This document shows, one piece after another, positions 17,731-24,993 of a DNA stretch of 51,684 nucleotides. Both the position numbers and the translations under genes were made by a program. The notes beneath the pieces were generated by a model. It worked only from the letters and a program-made list of their open reading frames with translations, searched no databases and was not told the origin of the DNA. Origin of the DNA: Pseudomonadota bacterium (lineage in GTDB: Bacteria; Pseudomonadota; Gammaproteobacteria; Steroidobacterales; Steroidobacteraceae). The first letter of the stretch is position 1. Each line of letters opens with the position of its first letter. Location: the NCBI GenBank assembly GCA_963205255.1, contig CAUJIK010000014.1, positions 1-51,684 on the forward strand, read 5' to 3'.

Positions 17731-18474
17731 CTAGCCGCGCCCCACGAAGGGCATGGTCGTGGCCATCACCGTCAGGTTCAGCACATTGGCCGAAAGGGGC
17801 AACCCCGCCATGTAGAGCACAGCCTCGGCCACATGCCGCACATCGAAGGTGGGCTCGGGCCTGAGGGAGAAATCCGCCTGCAGCGTACCGCTGGACATGG
17901 AGATACCCAGATCGGTCTGCACATTGCCGATGTCGATCTGGCCGCAGGCGATGTTGAACCGCCGGCCTTCCAGCGACAGTGACTTGGTGAGACCGGAGAT
18001 GGCGTGCTTGGATGCGGTGTATGCCGCCATGTGGGGCCGCGGTGTCACGGAGGCGATCGAACCATTGTTGATGATGCGGCCACCCTGAGGATCCTGCGCC
18101 CGCATCGTGCGGAAGGCCGCCTGGGCGCAGAGGAAGGCGCCGGTGAGATTGGTGTCGACCACGCGACGCCACAGCTCCGGCGCCAGTTCATCGACCGGTG
18201 TGGGCGGCGCCGCCATGCCGGCATTGTTGAACAGCACGTCCAGATGGCCGAAACGGCTCACCGTCTCCGCGAACAGGTTGCGCACGGCGGCTTCGTCGGT
18301 CACGTCCGTGCTCACGGCCAGCATTTGCCCCGCGGCCTCGCGGACCACCGCATCCAGCGGCTCCCGGCGGCGCCCCGCAACCACCACAGCGTAGCCCGCC
18401 CGCGCCATGGCCAGTGCCACCGCCCTGCCGATGCCCGAACCCGCGCCTGTGACGATTGCAACCCTGCCGCTCAT
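17731..18474 (-). CDS. Short-chain dehydrogenase/reductase (SDR)
   Basis: Classical SDR of 247 residues. Cofactor motif TGAGSGIG at 9-16, structural NNAG at 83-86, and the catalytic set S139 - Y152 - K156 (AYTASK) are all present. Basic residues RRRE after the second strand (35-38) favour NADP(H). It has no C-terminal GG-type extension and ends [15 protein letters not shown]. Substrate unknown; the sequence resembles E. coli YdfG-like and other broad-specificity oxidoreductases. It is convergent with the unknown gene at 17031 and divergent from the UspA protein. Confidence 0.9.
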   Translation of the reverse strand: MSGRVAIVTGAGSGIGRAVALAMARAGYAVVVAGRRREPLDAVVREAAGQMLAVSTDVTDEAAVRNLFAETVSRFGHLDVLFNNAGMAAPPTPVDELAPELWRRVVDTNLTGAFLCAQAAFRTMRAQDPQGGRIINNGSIASVTPRPHMAAYTASKHAISGLTKSLSLEGRRFNIACGQIDIGNVQTDLGISMSSGTLQADFSLRPEPTFDVRHVAEAVLYMAGLPLSANVLNLTVMATTMPFVGRG

Positions 18475-18644
18475 GCTTGATCCCCTTGTTGTCAGGCAAT
18501 AGTCTGATGATACCGGCTACCCAGGAGAAACCCGATGACGCCCCGCCTTCTCTGCGCATCGAAATTCCCGGCCTACCTGGAATGACCTGAATCAATGCCC
18601 GCGGCCCTTCGGGCGGGCATAATCCAGACATTGGAGGAACTCAT

Positions 18645-19625
18645 ATGTCGCAGCCAGAACGCATCCTCGTAGCCATCAAGGCCCCGGGGGCACGCAGCCA
18701 GCCCACCGCGCGCAAAGCCGCCCAGATCGCCGCGGGCACCGGCGCGAAGCTCGAGCTTTTCCACGCCATCACCACGCCGCTTTACATGGACGCTTTCGGC
18801 ATGGAAGGCATGAGCATCAAGGAGACCCAGAAACAGTGGCGCGCGCGCGTGCTCAAGCAGCTGGAGCGGCATGCTGCCGCGCTGCGCGAGGACGGCGTGG
18901 AGGTGGAAGTCTCCTGCGACTGGGATTTCCCCGCCTACGAGGCCGTCGTGCGCCGCGCGACACGCACCGGCGCCGATCTCATCGTCGCCGAACGGCATGC
19001 CGACAAACACGTGATGCCGTGGCTGCTGCGCTTCAACGACTGGGAGCTGCTGCGCCGCAGCCCGGTCCCGGTGCTGCTGGTCAAGCACGGCAAGCTGTGG
19101 AGGAAGCCGGCCGTGCTGGCCGCCATCGACCCGCAGCACAGCTTCGCCAAACCGGCAAAGCTGGACGGCGCCATTCTCGATGCCGCCGGGCAGATTGCCG
19201 GCGCGCTGGGCGGCGCGATGCACGTGGTGCACGCCTATCCGGCCGCGACGCCGGCGCTCATCGATTACGGCGCGTCCGCGGAGAAGATCGGCACCAACCT
19301 TGAAAGGCGCGCCGCCGCGATCGCCCGCAAGGCCTTCGACGCGGAACTGGCGGACCGCGGCCTGTCCCGTTCGCGCAAGCATCTGATCGCCGGCCATCCC
19401 GTCGACGTGATCCCGAAGCTGGCCAAGCGCCTCAAGGCGGGCCTGGTGGTCATGGGCGGCATCTCGCGCTCGGGCCTCAAGCGCCTGGTCATCGGCAATG
19501 TGGCCGAGCAGGTGCTCGATGCCCTGCCCTGCGACGTGCTGGTGATGAAGCCGGAGAGCTTCAAGGCCCGTGTGCCCGCCAGCCCGCGCGGCGTGCAGCT
19601 GGTGGCGACGCCTCCTTACGTCTGA
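18645..19625 (+). CDS. Universal stress protein with two UspA domains (UspE-like)
   Basis: Cytoplasmic stress protein of 326 residues with tandem UspA domains (about 5-150 and 160-305). The second domain ends with GGISRSGLKRLVIGNVAE, fitting the nucleotide-binding G-2x-G-9x-G(N) pattern; the corresponding region of the first domain (AERHADKHVMPWLLRFND) is degenerate, as in E. coli UspE. The ATG at 18645 follows GGAGG. A -10 like CATAAT at 18618-18623 fits a start about 15 bases before the ATG. It is divergent from an SDR gene; a strong terminator hairpin follows. Confidence 0.92.
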   Translation: MSQPERILVAIKAPGARSQPTARKAAQIAAGTGAKLELFHAITTPLYMDAFGMEGMSIKETQKQWRARVLKQLERHAAALREDGVEVEVSCDWDFPAYEAVVRRATRTGADLIVAERHADKHVMPWLLRFNDWELLRRSPVPVLLVKHGKLWRKPAVLAAIDPQHSFAKPAKLDGAILDAAGQIAGALGGAMHVVHAYPAATPALIDYGASAEKIGTNLERRAAAIARKAFDAELADRGLSRSRKHLIAGHPVDVIPKLAKRLKAGLVVMGGISRSGLKRLVIGNVAEQVLDALPCDVLVMKPESFKARVPASPRGVQLVATPPYV

Positions 19626-19638
19626 GGCAGCCGGCGAT

Positions 19639-19666
19639 CGCAGACCCTCAGCGTTGAGGGTCTGCG
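19639..19666. terminator. Strong bidirectional terminator hairpin
   Basis: A 12-base perfect inverted repeat (arms 19639-19650 and 19655-19666, core GCAGACCCTCA/TGAGGGTCTGC) on the loop GCGT lies between the convergent UspA and SDR genes. There is no T run, but the stem is the most stable I noticed in the window. Confidence 0.7.
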
Positions 19667-19673
19667 CTGCCCA

Positions 19674-20375
19674 TCACCAGGGTTCGGTGCGCCGGTATCC
19701 GGGGTCGCCGTACTGCACCACTTCCCGTACCGCGCCATCGCGGTAGAGCACCACGCGCCCGGCGCAGTCCTCGCGCAGCGCCAGCTCCACCACCGACAGC
19801 GCGAATTCCTCGGGTATCTCGATGCGGTCGGGAACGATGCAGTTCACGCGGATGCGCTGATCCTGCTGCAGGCCGCGCAGCGCGGCGGTGAAACGCATGA
19901 TGCCGGCCTTGGCGGCGCTGTAGGCCGGGCGGTCGCCATCGCCGAAACCCAGGCCGCAACCGGCCGCCACATTGACGATGGCGCCACCGCGCCGCCGCAG
20001 CGCATCGATGGAGGCGCGCGTCACATGCAATGTGCCGAGCAGGTTCGTGCCGACGATGCGCGTCCAGTGTTCGACCGGATCGTCATCGAGCCAGGGACCG
20101 GCATTGTTGACCACGAGGTCCAGGGAGCCGAACTCGTGCATGGCACGCTCGATCAGCGTGACGACCTGCTCCTCCACCGCCACATCGCAGCGGTGGGCCA
20201 GCGCCGCGCCACCCACGGCGCGAATGCCCGCGGCCACTTCGCCGGCCAGCGCATAGTCGATGTCGGCCACCACGACGCTCGCGCCCAGGTCCGCGCAGCG
20301 CCGCGCGATGGCCGCGCCCGCGCCCGATCCGCCGCCAGTCACCAGCGCCACACGCCGGTCCAGCCGCTTGAGCAT
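19674..20375 (-). CDS. Atypical short-chain dehydrogenase/reductase lacking the catalytic serine
   Basis: SDR fold of 233 residues with TGGGSGAG at 13-20, D38 in VVADID (NAD preference), NNAG at 90-93 and Y152/K156 (AYSAAK). At the position of the catalytic serine, 13 residues before the tyrosine, the sequence reads VAAGCG with Gly139 and no serine close by. The C-terminal half is also unusual: instead of a standard substrate loop it has an acidic segment and ends VVQYGDPGYRRTEPW. The ATG at 20375 is used; a GTG at 20423 with GGGAG nine bases before it would add 16 residues. It could be a pseudo-enzyme or a binding protein. Confidence 0.83.
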   Translation of the reverse strand: MLKRLDRRVALVTGGGSGAGAAIARRCADLGASVVVADIDYALAGEVAAGIRAVGGAALAHRCDVAVEEQVVTLIERAMHEFGSLDLVVNNAGPWLDDDPVEHWTRIVGTNLLGTLHVTRASIDALRRRGGAIVNVAAGCGLGFGDGDRPAYSAAKAGIMRFTAALRGLQQDQRIRVNCIVPDRIEIPEEFALSVVELALREDCAGRVVLYRDGAVREVVQYGDPGYRRTEPW

Positions 20376-20530
20376 CGTCACCCGCCCAGCTACCGCCGGC
20401 TCTCCCAGACGCAGATCACTCACGCCGCAGCGCTCCCTTCGAAAGATCCGAAGCCTAGGCGTGGGCGCGGACACTGTCCACCGGCAGCGCGGCATTGACG
20501 CTGCCGGTGGCTGCGGGGATGCTCATCGAC

Positions 20531-21661
20531 ATGTCTGTCACCCCACTTTCAGCCGACGATCGCCAGCGCTACGCGCGGCATCTGGCGCTGGCCGAGATCG
20601 GCGAGGCCGGCCAGCAGCGGCTCGCGGCAAGCTCGGCGCTCATCATCGGCGCCGGTGGCCTGGGCTCACCGGCGGCGCTGTATCTGGCGGCGGCCGGCGT
20701 GGGCCGCATCGGCCTGGTCGATTACGACAGCGTGGAGGCCAGCAACCTGCAACGTCAGGTGCTGTTCACCCATGATGACATCGGCGCCGGCAAGGCCGAG
20801 GTGGCGCGTGCGCGCCTGCTGGCGCTGAACCCCCGCCTTGCCGTGGATGCGCATGCCGTCAGACTCGGCCCGAGCAATGCCCTGGACATCTTCCGGCGCT
20901 ACGATGTGGTGCTCGACGGCACCGATCGCCTCGCGGTGCGTTATCTCGTCAACGATGCCTGCGTGCTCGCCGGCAAGCCGCTGGTCAGTTGCGCCATCCA
21001 TCGCTTCGAAGGCCAGGCCATGACCTACATACCGGGCCGCGGCCCCTGCTACCGCTGCCTGCATCCGCTGGCGGGAGATGCCCTCGTGCCCAGCTGCGCC
21101 GAAGCCGGCGTGCTGGGCGTGCTGCCCGGCGTGATGGGCACCCTGCAGGCCACCGAGGCCATGAAGGTGCTGCTGGGCGTCGGTGAGCCGCTGCTCGGCC
21201 GCCTGCTGGTCTACGACGCGCTGGCGATGAGCTTCCAGCAGTTCTCGTTCCAGCGCCGCGCGAACTGCGCGGTGTGCGGCGACAATCCCACCATCACCCG
21301 GCTTGAAGACGATGGAGAGGCAACGATGATCGAGGAGTGGACACCCGAGGAACTGGCGCAGCAGCTTGAAGGCGCGCGCGCCGGATCGCTGCTGCTGGTG
21401 GATGTGCGCGAGCCGCACGAATGGGCGGCGGGACGGGTGCCGGGCTCGGTGCACATTCCGCTGGGCACTCTGGCCGCGCGTGCCACGGAGATTCCGCCGG
21501 ATCGCACGCCCGTGTTCATCTGCGCCGTGGGTGGCCGCAGCATGGCGGCCTGCCGCTATTTCGCAGGCGGGGGGCGACCGGCCATCAATCTCGCGGGCGG
21601 AGTGACTGGCTGGAGTGCGGTCCACGGGCCATTGCCGCGGCCGGAAGGGTGCCAGAGCTGA
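20531..21661 (+). CDS. moeB: MoeB/ThiF-type adenylyltransferase fused to rhodanese
   Basis: Activates the C-terminal glycine of MoaD (or a ThiS-like protein) by adenylation; the rhodanese domain can then supply sulfur. The 376 residues contain GAGGLGSPAALYLAAAGVG at 40-58 (ATP), the arginine finger in SNLQRQ near 71-76, zinc CxxC pairs at 173/176 and 246/249 and a cysteine at 189 in VPSCAEAG. The rhodanese domain occupies about 265-370 with active C331 in CAVGGRS. The start is ambiguous: ATG 20519 or 20531; the latter matches family N-termini. The molybdenum-cofactor operon at 37-41 kb lacks its own moeB, so this gene probably serves it. Confidence 0.9.
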   Translation: MSVTPLSADDRQRYARHLALAEIGEAGQQRLAASSALIIGAGGLGSPAALYLAAAGVGRIGLVDYDSVEASNLQRQVLFTHDDIGAGKAEVARARLLALNPRLAVDAHAVRLGPSNALDIFRRYDVVLDGTDRLAVRYLVNDACVLAGKPLVSCAIHRFEGQAMTYIPGRGPCYRCLHPLAGDALVPSCAEAGVLGVLPGVMGTLQATEAMKVLLGVGEPLLGRLLVYDALAMSFQQFSFQRRANCAVCGDNPTITRLEDDGEATMIEEWTPEELAQQLEGARAGSLLLVDVREPHEWAAGRVPGSVHIPLGTLAARATEIPPDRTPVFICAVGGRSMAACRYFAGGGRPAINLAGGVTGWSAVHGPLPRPEGCQS

Positions 21662-21673
21662 GGCGCATCCCGC

Positions 21674-21695
21674 CGTGTCAGCCTTGTCTGACACG
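21674..21695 (+). terminator. Terminator-like hairpin after moeB
   Basis: An eight-base perfect stem (CGTGTCAG/CTGACACG) with loop CCTTGT lies 12 bases after the stop codon of the MoeB-rhodanese gene. No T run. Confidence 0.55.
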
Positions 21696-21729
21696 CTTGG
21701 CTCGCAGAGCCTGACATAGAACCGGCGCG

Positions 21730-21758
21730 CTGGATGCGAACGTGGAGCATGCATCCAG
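21730..21758 (+). promoter_or_regulatory. Inverted repeat in the leader of the OpgC-like gene
   Basis: CTGGATGC (21730-21737) and GCATCCAG (21751-21758) are perfect complements separated by 13 bases, and end 30 bases before the ATG of the OpgC-like gene. Spacing fits either an operator with sites on two helix faces or an mRNA stem. Confidence 0.4.
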
Positions 21759-21788
21759 AATACCGCCGCAAGAGATCGGGCTCGCATC

Positions 21789-22973
21789 ATGGCCGGAACT
21801 TCGCCTGACGCACCGCAGGCCGGCCGCCGTCTGTGGCAGATCGATGCGCTGCGCGGGCTGATGCTGGCGCTGATGACCCTCACGCACATGCCGACGGTGC
21901 TGGCCGGGCCTGCCGGCCAGCCCTTCGGTTTCGTGTCAGCCGCGGAGGGCTTCGTGCTGCTGTCCGGCTTCATGGCCGGCATGGTGTATGCCGGGCGCGC
22001 ACGGCACGAGGGCATGTTGCGCATGCGCTCGGCGTTCTACCACCGGGTGGGCAAGGTCTACCTGTGCCAGGTCGGATTGCTGCTGTTCCTGTTCTCCGTG
22101 GTGGCACTGATCGCGCTGCTGCTGCGGCAAGACGCCATCACCGGCCTGATGGACTACTACCTGGAAGACCCGCTGCATGCCGTCGTCGGCAGTCTGCTGC
22201 TGATCTACAACCCTCCGCTGCTGGACATCCTGCCGATCTATGTGCTGTTCATGCTGATCAGTCCACTGCTGCTGCGGCACGGTATCCGCAACGGCTGGGA
22301 CGGCATTCTGGCGATCAGCGCGGCGCTGTGGCTGGCCGCGCAATTCAAGCTGGGCGGCTGGGCCTATGAAGCGCTGGCGCCGGCCGCCGGCATTCGCGTC
22401 TCGCTGCACCACACCGGCGCATTCGATGTGCTGGCCTGGCAGTTCCTGTGGGTGCTCGGGCTGTGGATGGGCGCGAGGCGCAAGATGCAGTTGTCCACGG
22501 CCCGGTTGGTGTTTCCGCACTGGATCGTCGGTACGGCCATCACCATCGCCGCCCTGTTCTTCGTATGGCGGCATGTGGGAGGCCAGGTGCCATTGCCGCA
22601 CAACGCCAGCCTGAACATGCTGTTCGACAAATGGCAGCTCGGGCCGCTGCGCATGCTCAACCTGTTCGCACTGCTGGTGCTGCTGGTGCGCTACGGGCCC
22701 TGGCTGTCAGCGCGTCTGCCGCGCGTGCGGGCGCTGGAGAAGATGGGTGCGGCTTCTCTGCCGGTGTTCTGTGCGCACGTGGTGCTGGCCCTGCTGGCGC
22801 TGGCCGTGCTGGGAGCACCGACGCCGGGCCGGCCGTTGTGGATCGATGCCGCCATCCTGCTCGCTTCGTTCGCTGCGCTTTACAAGGTAGCGCTGGTCAG
22901 CCGCGCGCCTCGTCGGAAGACCGGGAATCTCAGCTTCTTGCACCCGCAGCCACCACCACCTCTGGCGCATTGA
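21789..22973 (+). CDS. OpgC-domain membrane protein (acyltransferase family)
   Basis: The 394-residue protein is polytopic with about ten membrane segments. The N-terminus WQIDALRGLMLALMTLTHMP is the acyltransferase-3-like signature of the OpgC family. It is followed by GFVSAAEGFVLLSGFMAGMV and LLIYNPPLLDILPIYVLFM. OpgC adds succinyl groups to periplasmic glucans in E. coli; the true acceptor here is unknown because no opgGH is nearby. The last 15 codons overlap the 3' end of the opposite SGNH hydrolase gene by 44 bases. The region before the ATG has an inverted repeat. Confidence 0.87.
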   Translation: MAGTSPDAPQAGRRLWQIDALRGLMLALMTLTHMPTVLAGPAGQPFGFVSAAEGFVLLSGFMAGMVYAGRARHEGMLRMRSAFYHRVGKVYLCQVGLLLFLFSVVALIALLLRQDAITGLMDYYLEDPLHAVVGSLLLIYNPPLLDILPIYVLFMLISPLLLRHGIRNGWDGILAISAALWLAAQFKLGGWAYEALAPAAGIRVSLHHTGAFDVLAWQFLWVLGLWMGARRKMQLSTARLVFPHWIVGTAITIAALFFVWRHVGGQVPLPHNASLNMLFDKWQLGPLRMLNLFALLVLLVRYGPWLSARLPRVRALEKMGAASLPVFCAHVVLALLALAVLGAPTPGRPLWIDAAILLASFAALYKVALVSRAPRRKTGNLSFLHPQPPPPLAH

Positions 22974-23691
22974 GCGACCGCGCCGGCGACTCCAGGTACG
23001 GCGCGATGACGGAGCGCCACAACGCATAGCCGGCGTCGTTCAGATGCAAGGCATCGCTGCCGTAGAGATCGGGGCGCGGGCGGCCATCGCCATCCAGCAT
23101 GAGTGAATAGACGTCGATGAACTCCACGCGCGGGGTTGCCGCGGCGTGACTTGCGATCAGCGCATTGGCCTGCACGGCCTGCGGCATCAGGGCGGCACGC
23201 TGCGGACTGGGCTTGATCGAAACGTAGGCGATGCGCGTCTCTGGAAGTTCCGCGTGCACGCGCCCGACGAATTCCCTGAAACTGCCGAGCACTTCCCGGG
23301 GTGTGCGCCCCTCGGCCAGATCGTTGTCACCGGCATAGACGATGACCAGTCGCGGCCTGTAAGGGAGCACCAGCCGATCCACATACGCGGCCACGTCAGA
23401 CATGCGTGCGCCGCCGAAGCCGCGCTTGAGCGCCGGCACGCCCTGGAAAGCCCGCTCGAGCCCATCCCACAACCGGATCGAGGAGCTGCCGATGAACAGG
23501 ACGCCACCTGACATCGGCATCTGCTGCCGGTCCGCGGCGGCGAAAGCGTCAAAGCTGGCCTTCCAGCGGCTGTCAGCAGGAGAAGCCGGACGTGGTTGCG
23601 GCGACGTCGGCTGGGCTCCCACGGAAGCGCCCAGCCCAAGGCCATACAGTGCGAAGACGAATTTGGTCAGGCGGCGTCTGGTTTTACGCAT
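22930..23691 (-). CDS. Exported SGNH/GDSL-type hydrolase
   Basis: The 253-residue protein has a signal sequence (MRKTRRRLTKFVFALYGLGL, cleaved near VGA-Q at 26-27) and an SGNH hydrolase fold. Block I is FIGSSSIRLW with nucleophile S70; block II includes GFGGARMSD with the glycine; block III is YAGDNDLAEG with the asparagine; block V is SDALHLNDAGY with the Asp-His pair. It should act as an esterase or acyl hydrolase in the periplasm. The start at ATG 23691 is chosen over an ATG at 23709 because the hydrophobic leader then begins properly. It is convergent with and overlaps the OpgC-like gene by 44 bases. Confidence 0.88.
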   Translation of the reverse strand: MRKTRRRLTKFVFALYGLGLGASVGAQPTSPQPRPASPADSRWKASFDAFAAADRQQMPMSGGVLFIGSSSIRLWDGLERAFQGVPALKRGFGGARMSDVAAYVDRLVLPYRPRLVIVYAGDNDLAEGRTPREVLGSFREFVGRVHAELPETRIAYVSIKPSPQRAALMPQAVQANALIASHAAATPRVEFIDVYSLMLDGDGRPRPDLYGSDALHLNDAGYALWRSVIAPYLESPARSLNAPEVVVAAGARS

Positions 23692-23793
23692 GCTCGCCGA
23701 GCATGCCACGCTCGCGGACCTCGTGTCTGTCGGCGCATTCCGATGTCGGCGGTGGCGGGCGCACAGCGGTCCGGAAGCCGCCGAGGGCCTGTC

Positions 23794-24222
23794 TCAGGCA
23801 CGCCGGCGAAGCGGGTTGCATACCCTTACGCCGGCGATCTCCTGACCGTCATTGAGGTCCTCTGAATACAACAGGCCGGCGCCCGACTGCTCGGCCGATG
23901 CGACGATCAAGCCATCCCAGAAAGACAGACGGGCGAGATCAACCAGGTCGATGGCGCGAAGCACGGTTTCCGCCGTGGTCGGTTCGCGGATCCAGGCGGC
24001 GTAGACCTGCACGACCTCGCGGGCGACGGATTGCGCCAGCGGCGAATCGAGCCGACGCGTCGCGTTCACGAAAAACTCCTGCAATACCCGCACGGACAAT
24101 GCACCGGTGCCGGCTTCCCACAGCTCTTTGAGGAGCGCTGCCGCCCGCTCCCGCTTCACACCGGCATCGCGATCGTGAGCGTAGATCAGGATGTTCGAAT
24201 CAACGAACGCGACGTCGCTCAT
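23794..24222 (-). CDS. PIN-domain toxin (VapC-type ribonuclease)
   Basis: PIN-domain RNase of 142 residues with the expected acidic active site: D8 (FVDSNILIYAHD), E49 (RVLQEFFVN), D103 (SFWDGLIVASA) and D122 (LLYSEDLNDG). Family members cleave specific RNAs. The start at 24222 overlaps the preceding antitoxin gene by 23 bases; the frame extends upstream only as a shadow. The gene order antitoxin-toxin on the minus strand is typical. It is probably autoregulated with the antitoxin through the palindrome at 24470-24488. Confidence 0.9.
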   Translation of the reverse strand: MSDVAFVDSNILIYAHDRDAGVKRERAAALLKELWEAGTGALSVRVLQEFFVNATRRLDSPLAQSVAREVVQVYAAWIREPTTAETVLRAIDLVDLARLSFWDGLIVASAEQSGAGLLYSEDLNDGQEIAGVRVCNPLRRRA

Positions 24223-24454
24223 GCAGCGCCTCACGCGACAGAGGAACGCCCCCAAGGGGCAATGGCGATGCCAGCAGCGATACCGCCCGCTTGCGGGCAG
24301 CCTGGTAGCGGCCATCCCCTGAAACCAGCTCGCGCAGCTGGTCGGCCAGCAATGCACTGATGCTCTGGCCACGACTGGCAGCCACGGCCCGCGCACCCTT
24401 CAGCAAAGCGGGCTCGATAGCGACGGTGATGTTGCGTTTAACGGCCATTGTCAT
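24200..24454 (-). CDS. Antitoxin, ribbon-helix-helix-like
   Basis: The 84-residue protein begins MTMAVKRNITVAIEPALLKG and has the RHH pattern: a beta strand (RNITVAIEP), then helices GARAVAASRGQSISALLADQLRELV. The C-terminal tail (GVPLSREALHERRRVR) probably wraps the PIN toxin. The start may be M1 (24454) or M3 (24448). No ribosome-binding site is evident. The stop overlaps the toxin start by 23 bases, suggesting translational coupling. A perfect inverted repeat lies 15 bases upstream of its start. Confidence 0.86.
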   Translation of the reverse strand: MTMAVKRNITVAIEPALLKGARAVAASRGQSISALLADQLRELVSGDGRYQAARKRAVSLLASPLPLGGVPLSREALHERRRVR

Positions 24455-24469
24455 ACTTGATGTACGGGT

Positions 24470-24488
24470 TTCACGTATTTTACGTGAA
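24470..24488. promoter_or_regulatory. Operator of the PIN/RHH toxin-antitoxin unit
   Basis: TTCACGTA-TTT-TACGTGAA is a perfect eight-base inverted repeat with three-base centre, 15 bases upstream of the antitoxin ATG. RHH antitoxins bind such palindromes to repress their own operon. Confidence 0.65.
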
Positions 24489-24545
24489 GCACCGTCTCCC
24501 TACAAATGGAGGAATCAGGATCGGGGATTTCTGCTGCGAGTAGTG

Positions 24546-24566
24546 AGATATCCTCTACTGATATCT
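24546..24566. promoter_or_regulatory. Operator of the AbrB-type antitoxin gene
   Basis: AGATATC-N7-GATATCT, a perfect seven-base inverted repeat with seven-base spacer, lies 53 bases upstream of the AbrB-type antitoxin ATG. It is AT-rich and differs from the neighbouring palindrome, so it probably serves the other divergent gene. Confidence 0.5.
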
Positions 24567-24619
24567 ATGAGATACGATCCCATGCCGAATTCCTCCGACG
24601 ACATTCGGGAACCGTGCCC

Positions 24620-24859
24620 ATGTCCTCCGTCACCGTCAAACTGTTCAAACTGGGGAAATCGCAGGCCGTGCGCATCCCGGCGCGCTTTCGCCTCGACGCC
24701 GCGGAGATGGAAATCACCTCACACGAGGGCACATTGCTGTTGCGTCCCAAACCGCGCACCGCACTGGATGTCGTGAATGCGGCACGGGCATTGCTGGGGA
24801 ACACAAAGATCGAACGGCCGGCCCAGGGCAAAGCCCGGTCGTTGCCGGAATTCGGCTAA
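24620..24859 (+). CDS. Solitary AbrB/MazE-type antitoxin (VapB-like)
   Basis: The 79-residue protein has a swapped-hairpin AbrB domain: VTVKLFKLGKSQAVRIPARF, then LDAAEMEITSHEGTLLLRPK. The C-terminal tail TALDVVNAARALLGNTKIER...SLPEFG fits a toxin-binding region. No toxin gene follows: after the stop there are 134 bases of non-coding DNA before the ahcY 3' end. The cognate vapC is either lost or elsewhere. It is divergent from the PIN/RHH pair. The ATG at 24620 lacks a good ribosome-binding site; an in-frame ATG at 24506 is possible but gives an atypical N-terminus. Confidence 0.82.
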   Translation: MSSVTVKLFKLGKSQAVRIPARFRLDAAEMEITSHEGTLLLRPKPRTALDVVNAARALLGNTKIERPAQGKARSLPEFG

Positions 24860-24909
24860 GACCTCATGACGGCTTCCTGACTACGACGCAGCGACAAGGA
24901 ACAGCCGCA

Positions 24910-24950
24910 GCAGCCGCACGGAGGTTCTCGCGAACAATCCATGCGGCTGC
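24910..24950. terminator. Hairpin between the AbrB antitoxin and ahcY
   Basis: GCAGCCGCA (24910-24918) pairs perfectly with TGCGGCTGC (24942-24950), enclosing a small inner GTTC/GAAC stem. It lies between convergent 3' ends, 43 bases beyond the ahcY stop. Likely a transcription end for one or both, though not T-rich. Confidence 0.5.
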
Positions 24951-24993
24951 ATATTCGGCTCAGCCTGCCAGCGGCCAGTCAGTAGCCAATCCG

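Noticed and set aside
18475-18644. Possible small RNA in the 170-base SDR/UspA divergent gap
   Set aside because: A GC hairpin (GCCCGC/GCGGGC) and one -10-like box are present, but no terminator or conserved structure can be shown from one sequence.
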